From: Cellulosimicrobium terreum
GTDB taxonomy: Bacteria > Actinomycetota > Actinomycetes > Actinomycetales > Cellulomonadaceae
Direction: 5' to 3'
Assembly (NCBI GenBank): GCA_014803435.1
Contig: JACYFD010000005.1
Location: 372,001-436,000 of the forward strand
DNA length: 64,000 bases
The notes beneath the pieces are model-generated. The model saw nothing but the letters and a program-made list of their open reading frames with translations. It was not told the origin of the DNA and did not search any database. Positions 45,556-52,350 of this stretch are shown here, piece after piece; within the stretch, counting starts at the first letter, position 1, and every line of letters starts with the position of its first letter. Position numbers and translations under genes: made by a program.

Positions 45556-47979
45556 CTAGAGGATCTCGCGGCGCGTGAGCGACCGGAACGCGAGCGCACC
45601 CGGGGCGATGGGGAGCCAGAAGGTCGCCAGGCGGTACAGCACGACCGCCGCGAGCGCCGTCGTACCGTCCAGCCCGACCCCGGTCAACGACGCGACGAGG
45701 ACGGCCTCCACCGCGCCGACTCCTCCCGGCACCGGGGCCGCGGTGGCCACGGTGCCCGCGGTGAGGGAGACGAGGGCGACTGCCACGAACGTCGTGTCCC
45801 CGCCGAACGCCCGCACCGAGAAGAACAGGCAGACGGCGTAGCCGAGCGGGAGGAGGACGACGCCGCCCAAGAGCGCCACCATCTTGGACGGGCTCGACAC
45901 GACGCCGTGCATCGCGGTGACGGCGGACCGGGCGGCCGGAACGACGGTCCTGCGGACGAGCCGGCGCACGGCAGGCAGGACGAGCACGACGCCGACGACC
46001 ACGACGACGCCCGCGCCGACGAGCGCCAGCGTCCGGCCCGACGGGAGGCTGTCGAGCTCGCGGGTGAGCGCGTCCGTGCTGCCCGCCCACAGCGCGAAGG
46101 TCACGAGGAGGGTGAGGTGCGCGCACAGCACGGCCGCCTCCTTGGCGGCGGACGCGGACACCGCGACCGGGGTCGCGAAGCCTCGTCGCTGCAGGTACCG
46201 CACGTTGAGGCCGACCTGCCCGACACCCGGCGGGGCGAACGTCGCGACGAAGGACGACGCGAGCGCGACCGCGGAGGCCTGCCCGACGGGCACCCGCCCG
46301 GGCGTCCCCCCGGCCAGGCCGAGCGCGGCACCCAGGTACGTGGCGGCGGAGGCGAGCAGGACGGGGGCGAGCCAGACGGGGTCCACGTCCCGGACGGCGT
46401 CGACCAGGCTGGGGAGGTCGGCGAGCTGGGGGGCGAGGAAGTACACGGCCACGACCAGCATGGCCCCGGCGACGAGGGTCCTCGGCCTGAACCGCTCGAT
46501 CTTCTCGTAGACCGGCTTGTCCACCCCGGTCACGCGGCACGTCTCGGTCGCCACGGACTCCAGCGTGGTCCCGCTGTCCTTGAGCAGGGCACGGGTCGCC
46601 GCGGTGAGCGCGGCGGGCACGAGCCGTCCCACCGCCGGTGCGAGCGCCGCGGGACCGAGGACGGCCTGCGCGGCGGCGACGGCGCGCCCGGGGCCGACGA
46701 CCGCGCTCGTGGCGGCGAGCAGCTCGGCGACGTCCCCGGCGAGCACCGCGTCCGGCGCGCCGGGCTCGCCGTGCTCGAGGTCGGTCACCCACACCACGCC
46801 GTCCGGGGCGAGCAGGAGGTGGCGCAGCGTGAGCTCGCGGTGCGCGACCCGGGCGTCGCGCAGGCGCGCGACCTCGCCCCACGCCGCGCGGAGCACGTCG
46901 TCGGTCAGCCCCGCCGGGTCGACGTCGTCCAGCGGTCGACCGTCGACCAGGTCGCAGGCCAGCAGCGCCTCCCCCTCGCGTGCGCGCACGACGGCGCGCA
47001 CCGCCGGCACGTGCGCGCCGTGGGCCGCGGCGAGCAGGCGCAGCAGCGCCTCGAGCGCGACGGCGCGCGTCGGGGACGCCGAGCCCTCCTCGTCGACGCC
47101 CGTCCGCAGCCGCAGCCGCTTGTACGCGAGGCCGACGCGCTCGCGCTGCCAGGTCCTGCGGTCCATCACCGTGACCCGCACGCGCCCGCCGGCGGTCCGA
47201 GCCTCAAAGGTGCCCTGCGGACCGGCCGGGCTGGGGACGTGGACGTCGGTGACGTCGAGCCCGCCCGCCGCCAGCGCGACGCGGACACCGTCGGCGGTCA
47301 GCTCGCGGCGGGTGCGACCGACCACGACGGTGACGAGCAGGCCGACGAGCCCGCCGACACCGACGGCGAGGACCGCGTCGAGCGGGCCCGACGGCCGCAG
47401 CACCGCGTCGAGGACGACGAGCAGGCCGACGAGAGACCACCAGGCCCTGGCCCAGCTCCGCGCCGGGCGCAGCGCGGCGAGCACCGCCGCGAGCCCGGCG
47501 ACCGACCCCAGCCCCGGCCCGAGGTCGCCCAGCTCGGGGTACGGGGTGCCGACGTCGGGGGCAGCGTGCCGGGACAGCACGGCACCGTGGACGAGGGAGA
47601 AGGCCACGAGGGCCGCGACGATGGCCAGCGCACCGGTGAGGAGCAGCCGCAGCCGGCGCCTGACCGCGAGGACGACCGGGGTCACGACGGCGCTGACCAG
47701 GACGACGGACTGCGCGACGAGGGCGAGCACGAGCAGGATGCGGGACGGCACGTGACCCGCGACCTCGCGGGCGTCGAGCGCGATCCCGATCGAGGTGCGG
47801 TCCGCGACCGCGGACAGGAGCAGGCCCAGGAGGACGATACCGACGAGCACGACGATGGCGCGCAGATCGCCGGCGTCGACCCGGACGACGACGTCCCGGT
47901 ACTCCGGCGCCGCGGTGTCCCCCCGCTCGGGCGCGGCGTCGGGCGCGGCCCCCTCGGTCGCGGTGCGCTCCGACGTCAT
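45556..47979 (-). CDS. Membrane fusion protein: kinase-like domain plus LPG-synthase-type (UPF0104) transmembrane domain
   Basis: 807 residues from ATG at 47979 (GTG three codons earlier and ATG at 48054 are alternatives). Order: several N-terminal membrane helices (to about 215), a soluble protein-kinase-fold region (about 230-480), then a UPF0104/LPG_synthase_TM flippase-like domain (ending FRSLTRREIL). The kinase-like loop reads VAHRELTLRHLLL and the Mg loop VTDLEHG; the usual catalytic HxD and N are replaced by Glu and His, suggesting a pseudokinase or altered phosphotransferase. Likely lipid-linked envelope function, not established. Confidence 0.83.
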   Translation of the reverse strand: MTSERTATEGAAPDAAPERGDTAAPEYRDVVVRVDAGDLRAIVVLVGIVLLGLLLSAVADRTSIGIALDAREVAGHVPSRILLVLALVAQSVVLVSAVVTPVVLAVRRRLRLLLTGALAIVAALVAFSLVHGAVLSRHAAPDVGTPYPELGDLGPGLGSVAGLAAVLAALRPARSWARAWWSLVGLLVVLDAVLRPSGPLDAVLAVGVGGLVGLLVTVVVGRTRRELTADGVRVALAAGGLDVTDVHVPSPAGPQGTFEARTAGGRVRVTVMDRRTWQRERVGLAYKRLRLRTGVDEEGSASPTRAVALEALLRLLAAAHGAHVPAVRAVVRAREGEALLACDLVDGRPLDDVDPAGLTDDVLRAAWGEVARLRDARVAHRELTLRHLLLAPDGVVWVTDLEHGEPGAPDAVLAGDVAELLAATSAVVGPGRAVAAAQAVLGPAALAPAVGRLVPAALTAATRALLKDSGTTLESVATETCRVTGVDKPVYEKIERFRPRTLVAGAMLVVAVYFLAPQLADLPSLVDAVRDVDPVWLAPVLLASAATYLGAALGLAGGTPGRVPVGQASAVALASSFVATFAPPGVGQVGLNVRYLQRRGFATPVAVSASAAKEAAVLCAHLTLLVTFALWAGSTDALTRELDSLPSGRTLALVGAGVVVVVGVVLVLPAVRRLVRRTVVPAARSAVTAMHGVVSSPSKMVALLGGVVLLPLGYAVCLFFSVRAFGGDTTFVAVALVSLTAGTVATAAPVPGGVGAVEAVLVASLTGVGLDGTTALAAVVLYRLATFWLPIAPGALAFRSLTRREIL

Positions 47980-48052
47980 GGCAGACACCTTGGCACCGAT
48001 GACCGGCGCGGGCACGCGTGACGCGGGGACGTCGCCCGGCGGGTGACACAGC

Positions 48053-48083
48053 AAAGGCCGCCTCCGCGCTGCGGAGACGGCCT
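48053..48083 (-). terminator. Terminator of tRNA-Val(CAC)
   Basis: 13-bp stem (one mismatch) with a 3-base loop, followed on the minus strand by TTTGC. It lies 21 bases beyond the tRNA 3' end. Confidence 0.8.
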
Positions 48084-48103
48084 CTGCCGGTGCTGTCGAC
48101 CGG

Positions 48104-48175
48104 TGGGCGATACTGGGTTCGAACCAGTGACCTCTTCGGTGTGAACGAAGCGCGCTACCACTGCGCCAATCGCCC
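48104..48175 (-). tRNA. tRNA-Val(CAC)
   Basis: 72 nt cloverleaf. Acceptor GGGCGAT pairs with ATCGCCC, discriminator A; anticodon loop TTCACAC gives CAC, reading GUG. T arm has GGTTCGAACC. CCA is not encoded. The body matches the two tRNA-Val(GAC) genes at 50670 and 51190 except in the anticodon arm and a few other bases. Confidence 0.96.
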
Positions 48176-48187
48176 GGTGCGTCGACG

Positions 48188-48216
48188 ATACTAGCCTGAA
48201 CCGGACCGGATGCGAA
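48188..48216 (-). promoter_or_regulatory. Promoter of tRNA-Val(CAC)
   Basis: -35 TTCGCA, 17-base spacer, -10 TAGTAT, ending 13 bases before the tRNA 5' end. The same TAGTAT element precedes the second Gly-Cys-Val cluster at 50897. Confidence 0.7.
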
Positions 48217-48249
48217 AACCGTACCGGGCGTGCGCCGGCGTCCTTGACG

Positions 48250-49170
48250 TCACGGGTCCAGCCGCTCCCGTCGGCGCCGCTCGAAGAGCTCGCGCGCGGC
48301 GAGAGACACCGTCCCTGCCTGGATCTCGACGCCGTCGAGCCAGGTCACGGGCTGCACGTTGCGGACCGAGCCGGTGAGCAGGAGCCCCGCACGCCCGGCC
48401 GTCACCTCGTCGAGCACACCGAACGGCAGCTCGCCCGGGCGGGCCTCGCGTACGGGGAGCCCGTCCTCGGCTGCCCACTCCAGCAGCAGCTCGCGGGTGA
48501 TCCCGGCGAGGCAGCCCGACGACAGGAGCGGGGTGACCAGCTCGTCGTCGCGCTCGACGAACACGTTCGCGCCGGTCCCCTCGCAGAGCTCGCCCGTGGT
48601 GTTGGCGAGGAGCGCCTCGTCGCCGCCCTTCGCCACGGCGTCGGCGAGCGCGACGACGTTCTCCGCGTACGACGTCGTCTTGAGCCCGGCGACGGCGGAG
48701 CGCTCGTTGCGCGTCCAGGGCGAGCGCACCGCGCGACCACGAGCCACGATCGTTGCGGGACCGGCCGCGACGACGACGGTCTGCGCGCCGGGGGTGCGTC
48801 CCGACCCGAGCGGACCGATCCCCGCGGTGAGCGTGATGCGCAGGCGACCGACCTCCCCGGCACCGGCGTCGGCGCGGGTGCGCGCCTGCGCGAGGACCTG
48901 CGCGACGCCGTCGCGCACGAGGGCCTCGTCCGGCGCCTCCAGGCCGAGGCCCGCCGCGGACCGGCCGAGGCGGCGCAGGTGGCGCGTGAGCGCGAACGCC
49001 TGGTCGTCGAAGACGGCGCACGTCTCGAACACGCCGTCCCCGACCGTGATCCCGTGGTCGACGGCGCTGAGGCTGGCGTCGCCCGGCCCGACGAGGCGGC
49101 CGCCAGCCCACACGACGAGGTTCTCGGACGGTGCGGACGGGGATCCCGGGGTCGGCAGCGACGGCGTCAT
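48250..49170 (-). CDS. pabC: Aminodeoxychorismate lyase (class IV aminotransferase fold)
   Basis: PLP enzyme releasing pyruvate from aminodeoxychorismate to give p-aminobenzoate for folate. 306 residues from ATG at 49170. The PLP lysine is in LKTTSYAENVVAL; GLCEGTGANVFV-type and SSGCLAGITRELLLE blocks are typical of the family. Start chosen by its ATGA overlap with the pabB stop. A branched-chain aminotransferase is the alternative from fold alone, but the pabB pairing decides it. Confidence 0.9.
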   Translation of the reverse strand: MTPSLPTPGSPSAPSENLVVWAGGRLVGPGDASLSAVDHGITVGDGVFETCAVFDDQAFALTRHLRRLGRSAAGLGLEAPDEALVRDGVAQVLAQARTRADAGAGEVGRLRITLTAGIGPLGSGRTPGAQTVVVAAGPATIVARGRAVRSPWTRNERSAVAGLKTTSYAENVVALADAVAKGGDEALLANTTGELCEGTGANVFVERDDELVTPLLSSGCLAGITRELLLEWAAEDGLPVREARPGELPFGVLDEVTAGRAGLLLTGSVRNVQPVTWLDGVEIQAGTVSLAARELFERRRRERLDP

Positions 49171-50270
49171 GGGTCCAGTGTGCCGGAGGCGAGCCCGACC
49201 AGGCGGCGCGCCTTGAGCTCGGTCTCCTCCCACTCGCGCGCAGGGTCGCTCCCCCACGTGATGCCCGCGCCCGTGCCGAACCGCAGCACGCCGTCCGCCC
49301 ACCAGAACGTCCGGATCCCGACGGCGAGGACTGCCTCGTCGCCGTCGACCCAGCCGACCGCCCCGCAGTACGGGCCGCGCGGGGCCGTCTCGAGCGCGGC
49401 GATGATCCGCAGAGCCGACGACTTGGGCGCGCCGGAGACCGACGCCGGCGGGAACGTCGCGTCGAGCACACGGGCCCAGCGGTCGGGTGCGACGAGCACG
49501 TCGTCAAGCACCCGGCCCCCGACGCGGCTGACGAGGTGGGCGAGACCGGGGTGCTCCTCGACGGCGAGGAGGTCCGTGACCTCGACCGCCCCCGGCTCGC
49601 ACACGCGCTGCAGGTCGTTGCGCACGAGGTCCGTGATCATGACGTTCTCGGCGCGGTCCTTCGCGGTGAGACCCGCGGGGGTCGTCGCCGTGCCCTTGAT
49701 GGGTCCGGAGGTGAGCACGCCGTCGCGCAGCTCGAGGAACAGCTCCGGGGACGCGCTGACGACCCACACCGGGTCGACGCCGTTGCTCGCCGGCACGTGC
49801 AGCACCCCGGCGTAGGGGGCGGGGTTGCCCCGTGCCAGCCGACGCGCGAGCGCCTGCGCGTCGGGCTCCCGGCCGTCCTCGGCGACGAGGGGGGCGCGCA
49901 GGACCCGGCAGACGTTCGCCTGGTACACCTCGCCCTCGCGCACCTGCGCGCGGACGCTCGCGACGGCGGCCTCGTAGCCCGCCCGGTCGAGCGAGCTCGT
50001 CCACGTCGTGGGCGACGGGCCCCGCCAGCCCGGCCCTTCCACGTCGTCCAGGTCGACGGCCTCCGGGTCGAGCCGCTCGGCGAAGCGCCACGCACGCGCC
50101 CGCCCGCCGTCAGCGGGCGGGTCGAAGTCCACGACGACGAACCACGGGCCGTCCGCTCGGAGCCGCTCGGGAGCGCGACGCACGTCGACGCACTCAAGCA
50201 CACCGCGGGCGGCGCGGCCGGCGAAGCGCGCGACACCGGCGCCGTTCGTCGTCGTCCCTGGTCCTGGCAC
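49167..50270 (-). CDS. pabB: Aminodeoxychorismate synthase component I
   Basis: Chorismate-utilising enzyme forming aminodeoxychorismate with ammonia from PabA, which is not in this window. 367 residues from GTG at 50270, on the short side because the N-terminal domain is reduced. Core motifs: GEVYQANVCRVL, SPELFLEL, the PIKGTA motif whose lysine is characteristic of PabB, RAENVMITDLVRNDL, FPPASVSGAPK and GAGITWGSDP. Overlaps pabC by 4 bp. Confidence 0.92.
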   Translation of the reverse strand: MPGPGTTTNGAGVARFAGRAARGVLECVDVRRAPERLRADGPWFVVVDFDPPADGGRARAWRFAERLDPEAVDLDDVEGPGWRGPSPTTWTSSLDRAGYEAAVASVRAQVREGEVYQANVCRVLRAPLVAEDGREPDAQALARRLARGNPAPYAGVLHVPASNGVDPVWVVSASPELFLELRDGVLTSGPIKGTATTPAGLTAKDRAENVMITDLVRNDLQRVCEPGAVEVTDLLAVEEHPGLAHLVSRVGGRVLDDVLVAPDRWARVLDATFPPASVSGAPKSSALRIIAALETAPRGPYCGAVGWVDGDEAVLAVGIRTFWWADGVLRFGTGAGITWGSDPAREWEETELKARRLVGLASGTLDP

Positions 50271-50370
50271 GGGGCCACGCTACCGACCCGGCACAGGTCC
50301 GGAGGTCTCGCGGCGCACGGCTCCGGGAGGCCGTCAGCGAGCCGGTTGGACGTCGGGCGCTCCGGTCGAC

Positions 50371-50376
50371 TAATGT
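50371..50376 (+). promoter_or_regulatory. Probable -10 of tRNA cluster 1
   Basis: TAATGT, with TTGGAC about 19 bases upstream (50346-50351) as a weak -35. The downstream sequence GGGACGCGCC is shared with the region after the TAGTAT element of cluster 2, so the promoter region was part of the duplication. Confidence 0.5.
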
Positions 50377-50434
50377 CTGGGACGCGCCGGAACGCCGGGG
50401 ACACCGCAAGGACGTCCTCACCAGGTCTGGTCGC

Positions 50435-50507
50435 GCGGATGTGGCTCAGTTGGTAGAGCATCACCTTGCCAAGGTGAGGGTCGCGGGTTCGAATCCCGTC
50501 ATCCGCT
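50435..50507 (+). tRNA. tRNA-Gly(GCC), copy 1
   Basis: 73 nt. Acceptor GCGGATG/CATCCGC, discriminator T, anticodon loop TTGCCAA giving GCC. First gene of a Gly-Cys-Val cluster. Identical to copy 2 at 50936. Confidence 0.97.
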
Positions 50508-50564
50508 CGGAGGCCCACTTCTCGTCCCGATCTCCTCGCGGGGCCGGGCGGGAGTGCAGGTCGC

Positions 50565-50635
50565 GGTGGAGTGGCCGAGAGGCGAGGCAGCGGCCTGCAA
50601 AGCCGTACACGTGGGTTCGAATCCCATCTCCACCT
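50565..50635 (+). tRNA. tRNA-Cys(GCA), copy 1
   Basis: 71 nt. Acceptor GGTGGAG/CTCCACC, discriminator T as expected for Cys, anticodon loop CTGCAAA giving GCA. Differs from copy 2 by two adjacent bases in the variable region (CGTACACG against CGTCTACG). Confidence 0.97.
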
Positions 50636-50669
50636 CACAGCAGCACCAGCAACACCCAGCACGACCATC

Positions 50670-50741
50670 GGGCGATTGGCGCAGCGGTAGCGCGCTTCCC
50701 TGACACGGAAGAGGTCACTGGTTCGATCCCAGTATCGCCCA
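50670..50741 (+). tRNA. tRNA-Val(GAC), copy 1
   Basis: 72 nt. Acceptor GGGCGAT/ATCGCCC, discriminator A, anticodon loop CTGACAC giving GAC. CCA is encoded at 50742-50744, unlike the Gly and Cys genes. Confidence 0.97.
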
Positions 50742-50757
50742 CCAGCATGCACGCACG

Positions 50758-50789
50758 AGGCCGTCCCGGAACGCTCCGGGGCGGCCTTT
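50758..50789 (+). terminator. Terminator of tRNA cluster 1
   Basis: 13-bp stem AGGCCGTCCCGGA paired with its complement (one G-U) around a 4-base loop ACGC, followed by TT. 16 bases after the tRNA-Val 3' end. Interval 50790-50935 holds only the promoter of cluster 2. Confidence 0.85.
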
Positions 50790-50935
50790 CGCGCATCCCG
50801 GGCCGGTCCGCCCCGCGACGGGCCGCGCGCAGGTCAGGACGGGCGGGGCGCTCGCCGGGATGCGGTCCGGATGCACGGATCGTGCCGGAAGTCGGCTAGT
50901 ATGTGGGACGCGCCGAGAGCACTGCTCCCGGCCGC

Positions 50936-51008
50936 GCGGATGTGGCTCAGTTGGTAGAGCATCACCTTGCCAAGGTGAGGGTCGCGGGTTCGAATCCCGT
51001 CATCCGCT
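50936..51008 (+). tRNA. tRNA-Gly(GCC), copy 2
   Basis: 73 nt, identical to the gene at 50435. A TAGTAT -10 element at 50897-50902 precedes it by 33 bases. Confidence 0.97.
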
Positions 51009-51064
51009 CGGATACCCCCTCTCTGCACGGCTCTCTCGGGGGCGGGAGAGCGGACGTGTCTCAC

Positions 51065-51135
51065 GGTGGAGTGGCCGAGAGGCGAGGCAGCGGCCTGCAA
51101 AGCCGTCTACGTGGGTTCGAATCCCATCTCCACCT
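51065..51135 (+). tRNA. tRNA-Cys(GCA), copy 2
   Basis: 71 nt, same as the gene at 50565 except for two bases in the variable region. Confidence 0.97.
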
Positions 51136-51189
51136 CGCGAGCATCACCATCAGCAACGCAGCAGCAGGCATGAGCACGGCATCAGCACG

Positions 51190-51261
51190 GGGCGATTGGC
51201 GCAGCGGTAGCGCGCTTCCCTGACACGGAAGAGGTCACTGGTTCGATCCCAGTATCGCCCA
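51190..51261 (+). tRNA. tRNA-Val(GAC), copy 2
   Basis: 72 nt, identical to the gene at 50670, with encoded CCA at 51262-51264. Confidence 0.97.
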
Positions 51262-51274
51262 CCAGCACAGCACG

Positions 51275-51307
51275 AGGCCGCTCCGGACACCGTCCGGGGC
51301 GGCCTTC
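51275..51307 (+). terminator. Terminator of tRNA cluster 2
   Basis: 14-bp stem AGGCCGCTCCGGAC with its complement (one G-U), 3-base loop, followed by TC. A diverged copy of the cluster 1 terminator. Confidence 0.85.
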
Positions 51308-51329
51308 GTCGTCGGATAGCCTCGCCGCC

Positions 51330-52253
51330 ATGACTGACGCGAGCCTGCCGACCGACGAGGACCTGCGGACCGGCGAGCCCGACGTCCTGCCCCTGGGCCG
51401 CGCGCCCCGCCCCACGACCGGGCCCGAGCTGGCCGAGCGCGCACGGGCCGCGCTGGTGGAGCAGGTCGCGGGAGATCTCGGGCCGGGAGCCGTCACGCAC
51501 CTCGACGTGGTGCGGGTGAGCGCGACCGTCGACGGACCGGACGTCCCGACCCTCGACGTCGACCTCACCGGGGTCGTCGTGCGCAGGGCGGCGTCCGACA
51601 CCACCACGGAGCGGGCGAGCGTCCGCCCGGGTGCGACGGACCTCGCGTCCGGCCGGCGCGAGAACGGTGTGATCCGTCACGTTCGCGTCGACGCCCACCC
51701 CGTCACGGTCGAGGGCGTCCCGGTCGACGTCGAGCTCTCCGCGGACGACGTGCCGTTCCGCTGGGTCGAGGGTGCTGACGGGTCGCTCGGTGTCGAGGCG
51801 GTCGAGCCGTCGGTCGACGCGCCGCTGCGCGGTCACGTGCGCGTCGCGGCGCCGCGGGCCGCGCTCGTCGCGACCGCTGGTCGGCTGATCGGAGAGGCGC
51901 TGCGCGAGGCGGGTCTCACCCTGTCCTCGTTCGACGTCGAGATCGGGTCGACCGGCCCACGCTCTGCACACGGGTCCGGGTTCGCGCGCGTCCGCAAGGG
52001 CATCCTGTCGGCGAGCATCCGTGCGCAGGCGAGCATCGAGGTCGACGGGGCGATGGTCCTCACCGTGCGGGAGCTGAGCCTGTCGAGCCGCAACCCCGTC
52101 GTCGCGGCCGCACTCCTCGCGGCGCGCAAGCACGTCGACGAGGCGCGGGGCCGGACGGTCGACCTCGCGGCCGAGCTGCCCCCGGGCATCCGGATCGTCG
52201 ACGTCAGGCTCGACGTCGACGACGCGCTCGCGGTGTCGGCCCGGTTCGCCTGA
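51330..52253 (+). CDS. Hypothetical protein, possible DUF2993-like beta-rich domain
   Basis: 307 residues, no signal peptide or membrane segment. An acidic N-terminal 40 residues precede alternating beta-strand patterns such as ASIRAQASIEVDGAMVLTVREL and GIRIVDVRLDVDDALAVSARF, which recall lipid-binding DUF2993 proteins, but I cannot confirm that. ATG start at 51330 close behind the tRNA terminator. No operon partner. Confidence 0.75.
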   Translation: MTDASLPTDEDLRTGEPDVLPLGRAPRPTTGPELAERARAALVEQVAGDLGPGAVTHLDVVRVSATVDGPDVPTLDVDLTGVVVRRAASDTTTERASVRPGATDLASGRRENGVIRHVRVDAHPVTVEGVPVDVELSADDVPFRWVEGADGSLGVEAVEPSVDAPLRGHVRVAAPRAALVATAGRLIGEALREAGLTLSSFDVEIGSTGPRSAHGSGFARVRKGILSASIRAQASIEVDGAMVLTVRELSLSSRNPVVAAALLAARKHVDEARGRTVDLAAELPPGIRIVDVRLDVDDALAVSARFA

Positions 52254-52350
52254 CCCTGTCGCCCGACCCTGTTTCGCCCGACCCTGCCGGGCCCGCTGAT
52301 GGCCCGACCCCGCCGGCCCGACACCGCCGGCCCGACACCGTCTGGGGCGC
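52254..52350. repeat. Degenerate short tandem repeat
   Basis: Five near-copies of GCCCGACMCYG at 13-15 base spacing fill the gap between two convergent genes. The last three copies are the most regular. No coding potential; perhaps slippage-derived. It contains no clear terminator hairpin. Confidence 0.6.

Noticed and set aside
50435-51264. tRNA genes as integration site of a mobile element
   Set aside because: No integrase, excisionase or direct repeats flank them; the two clusters are explained by tandem duplication.
52254-52350. CRISPR-like repeats
   Set aside because: Units are only about 11 bases at 13-15 base spacing with no unique spacers; a degenerate microsatellite-type repeat.
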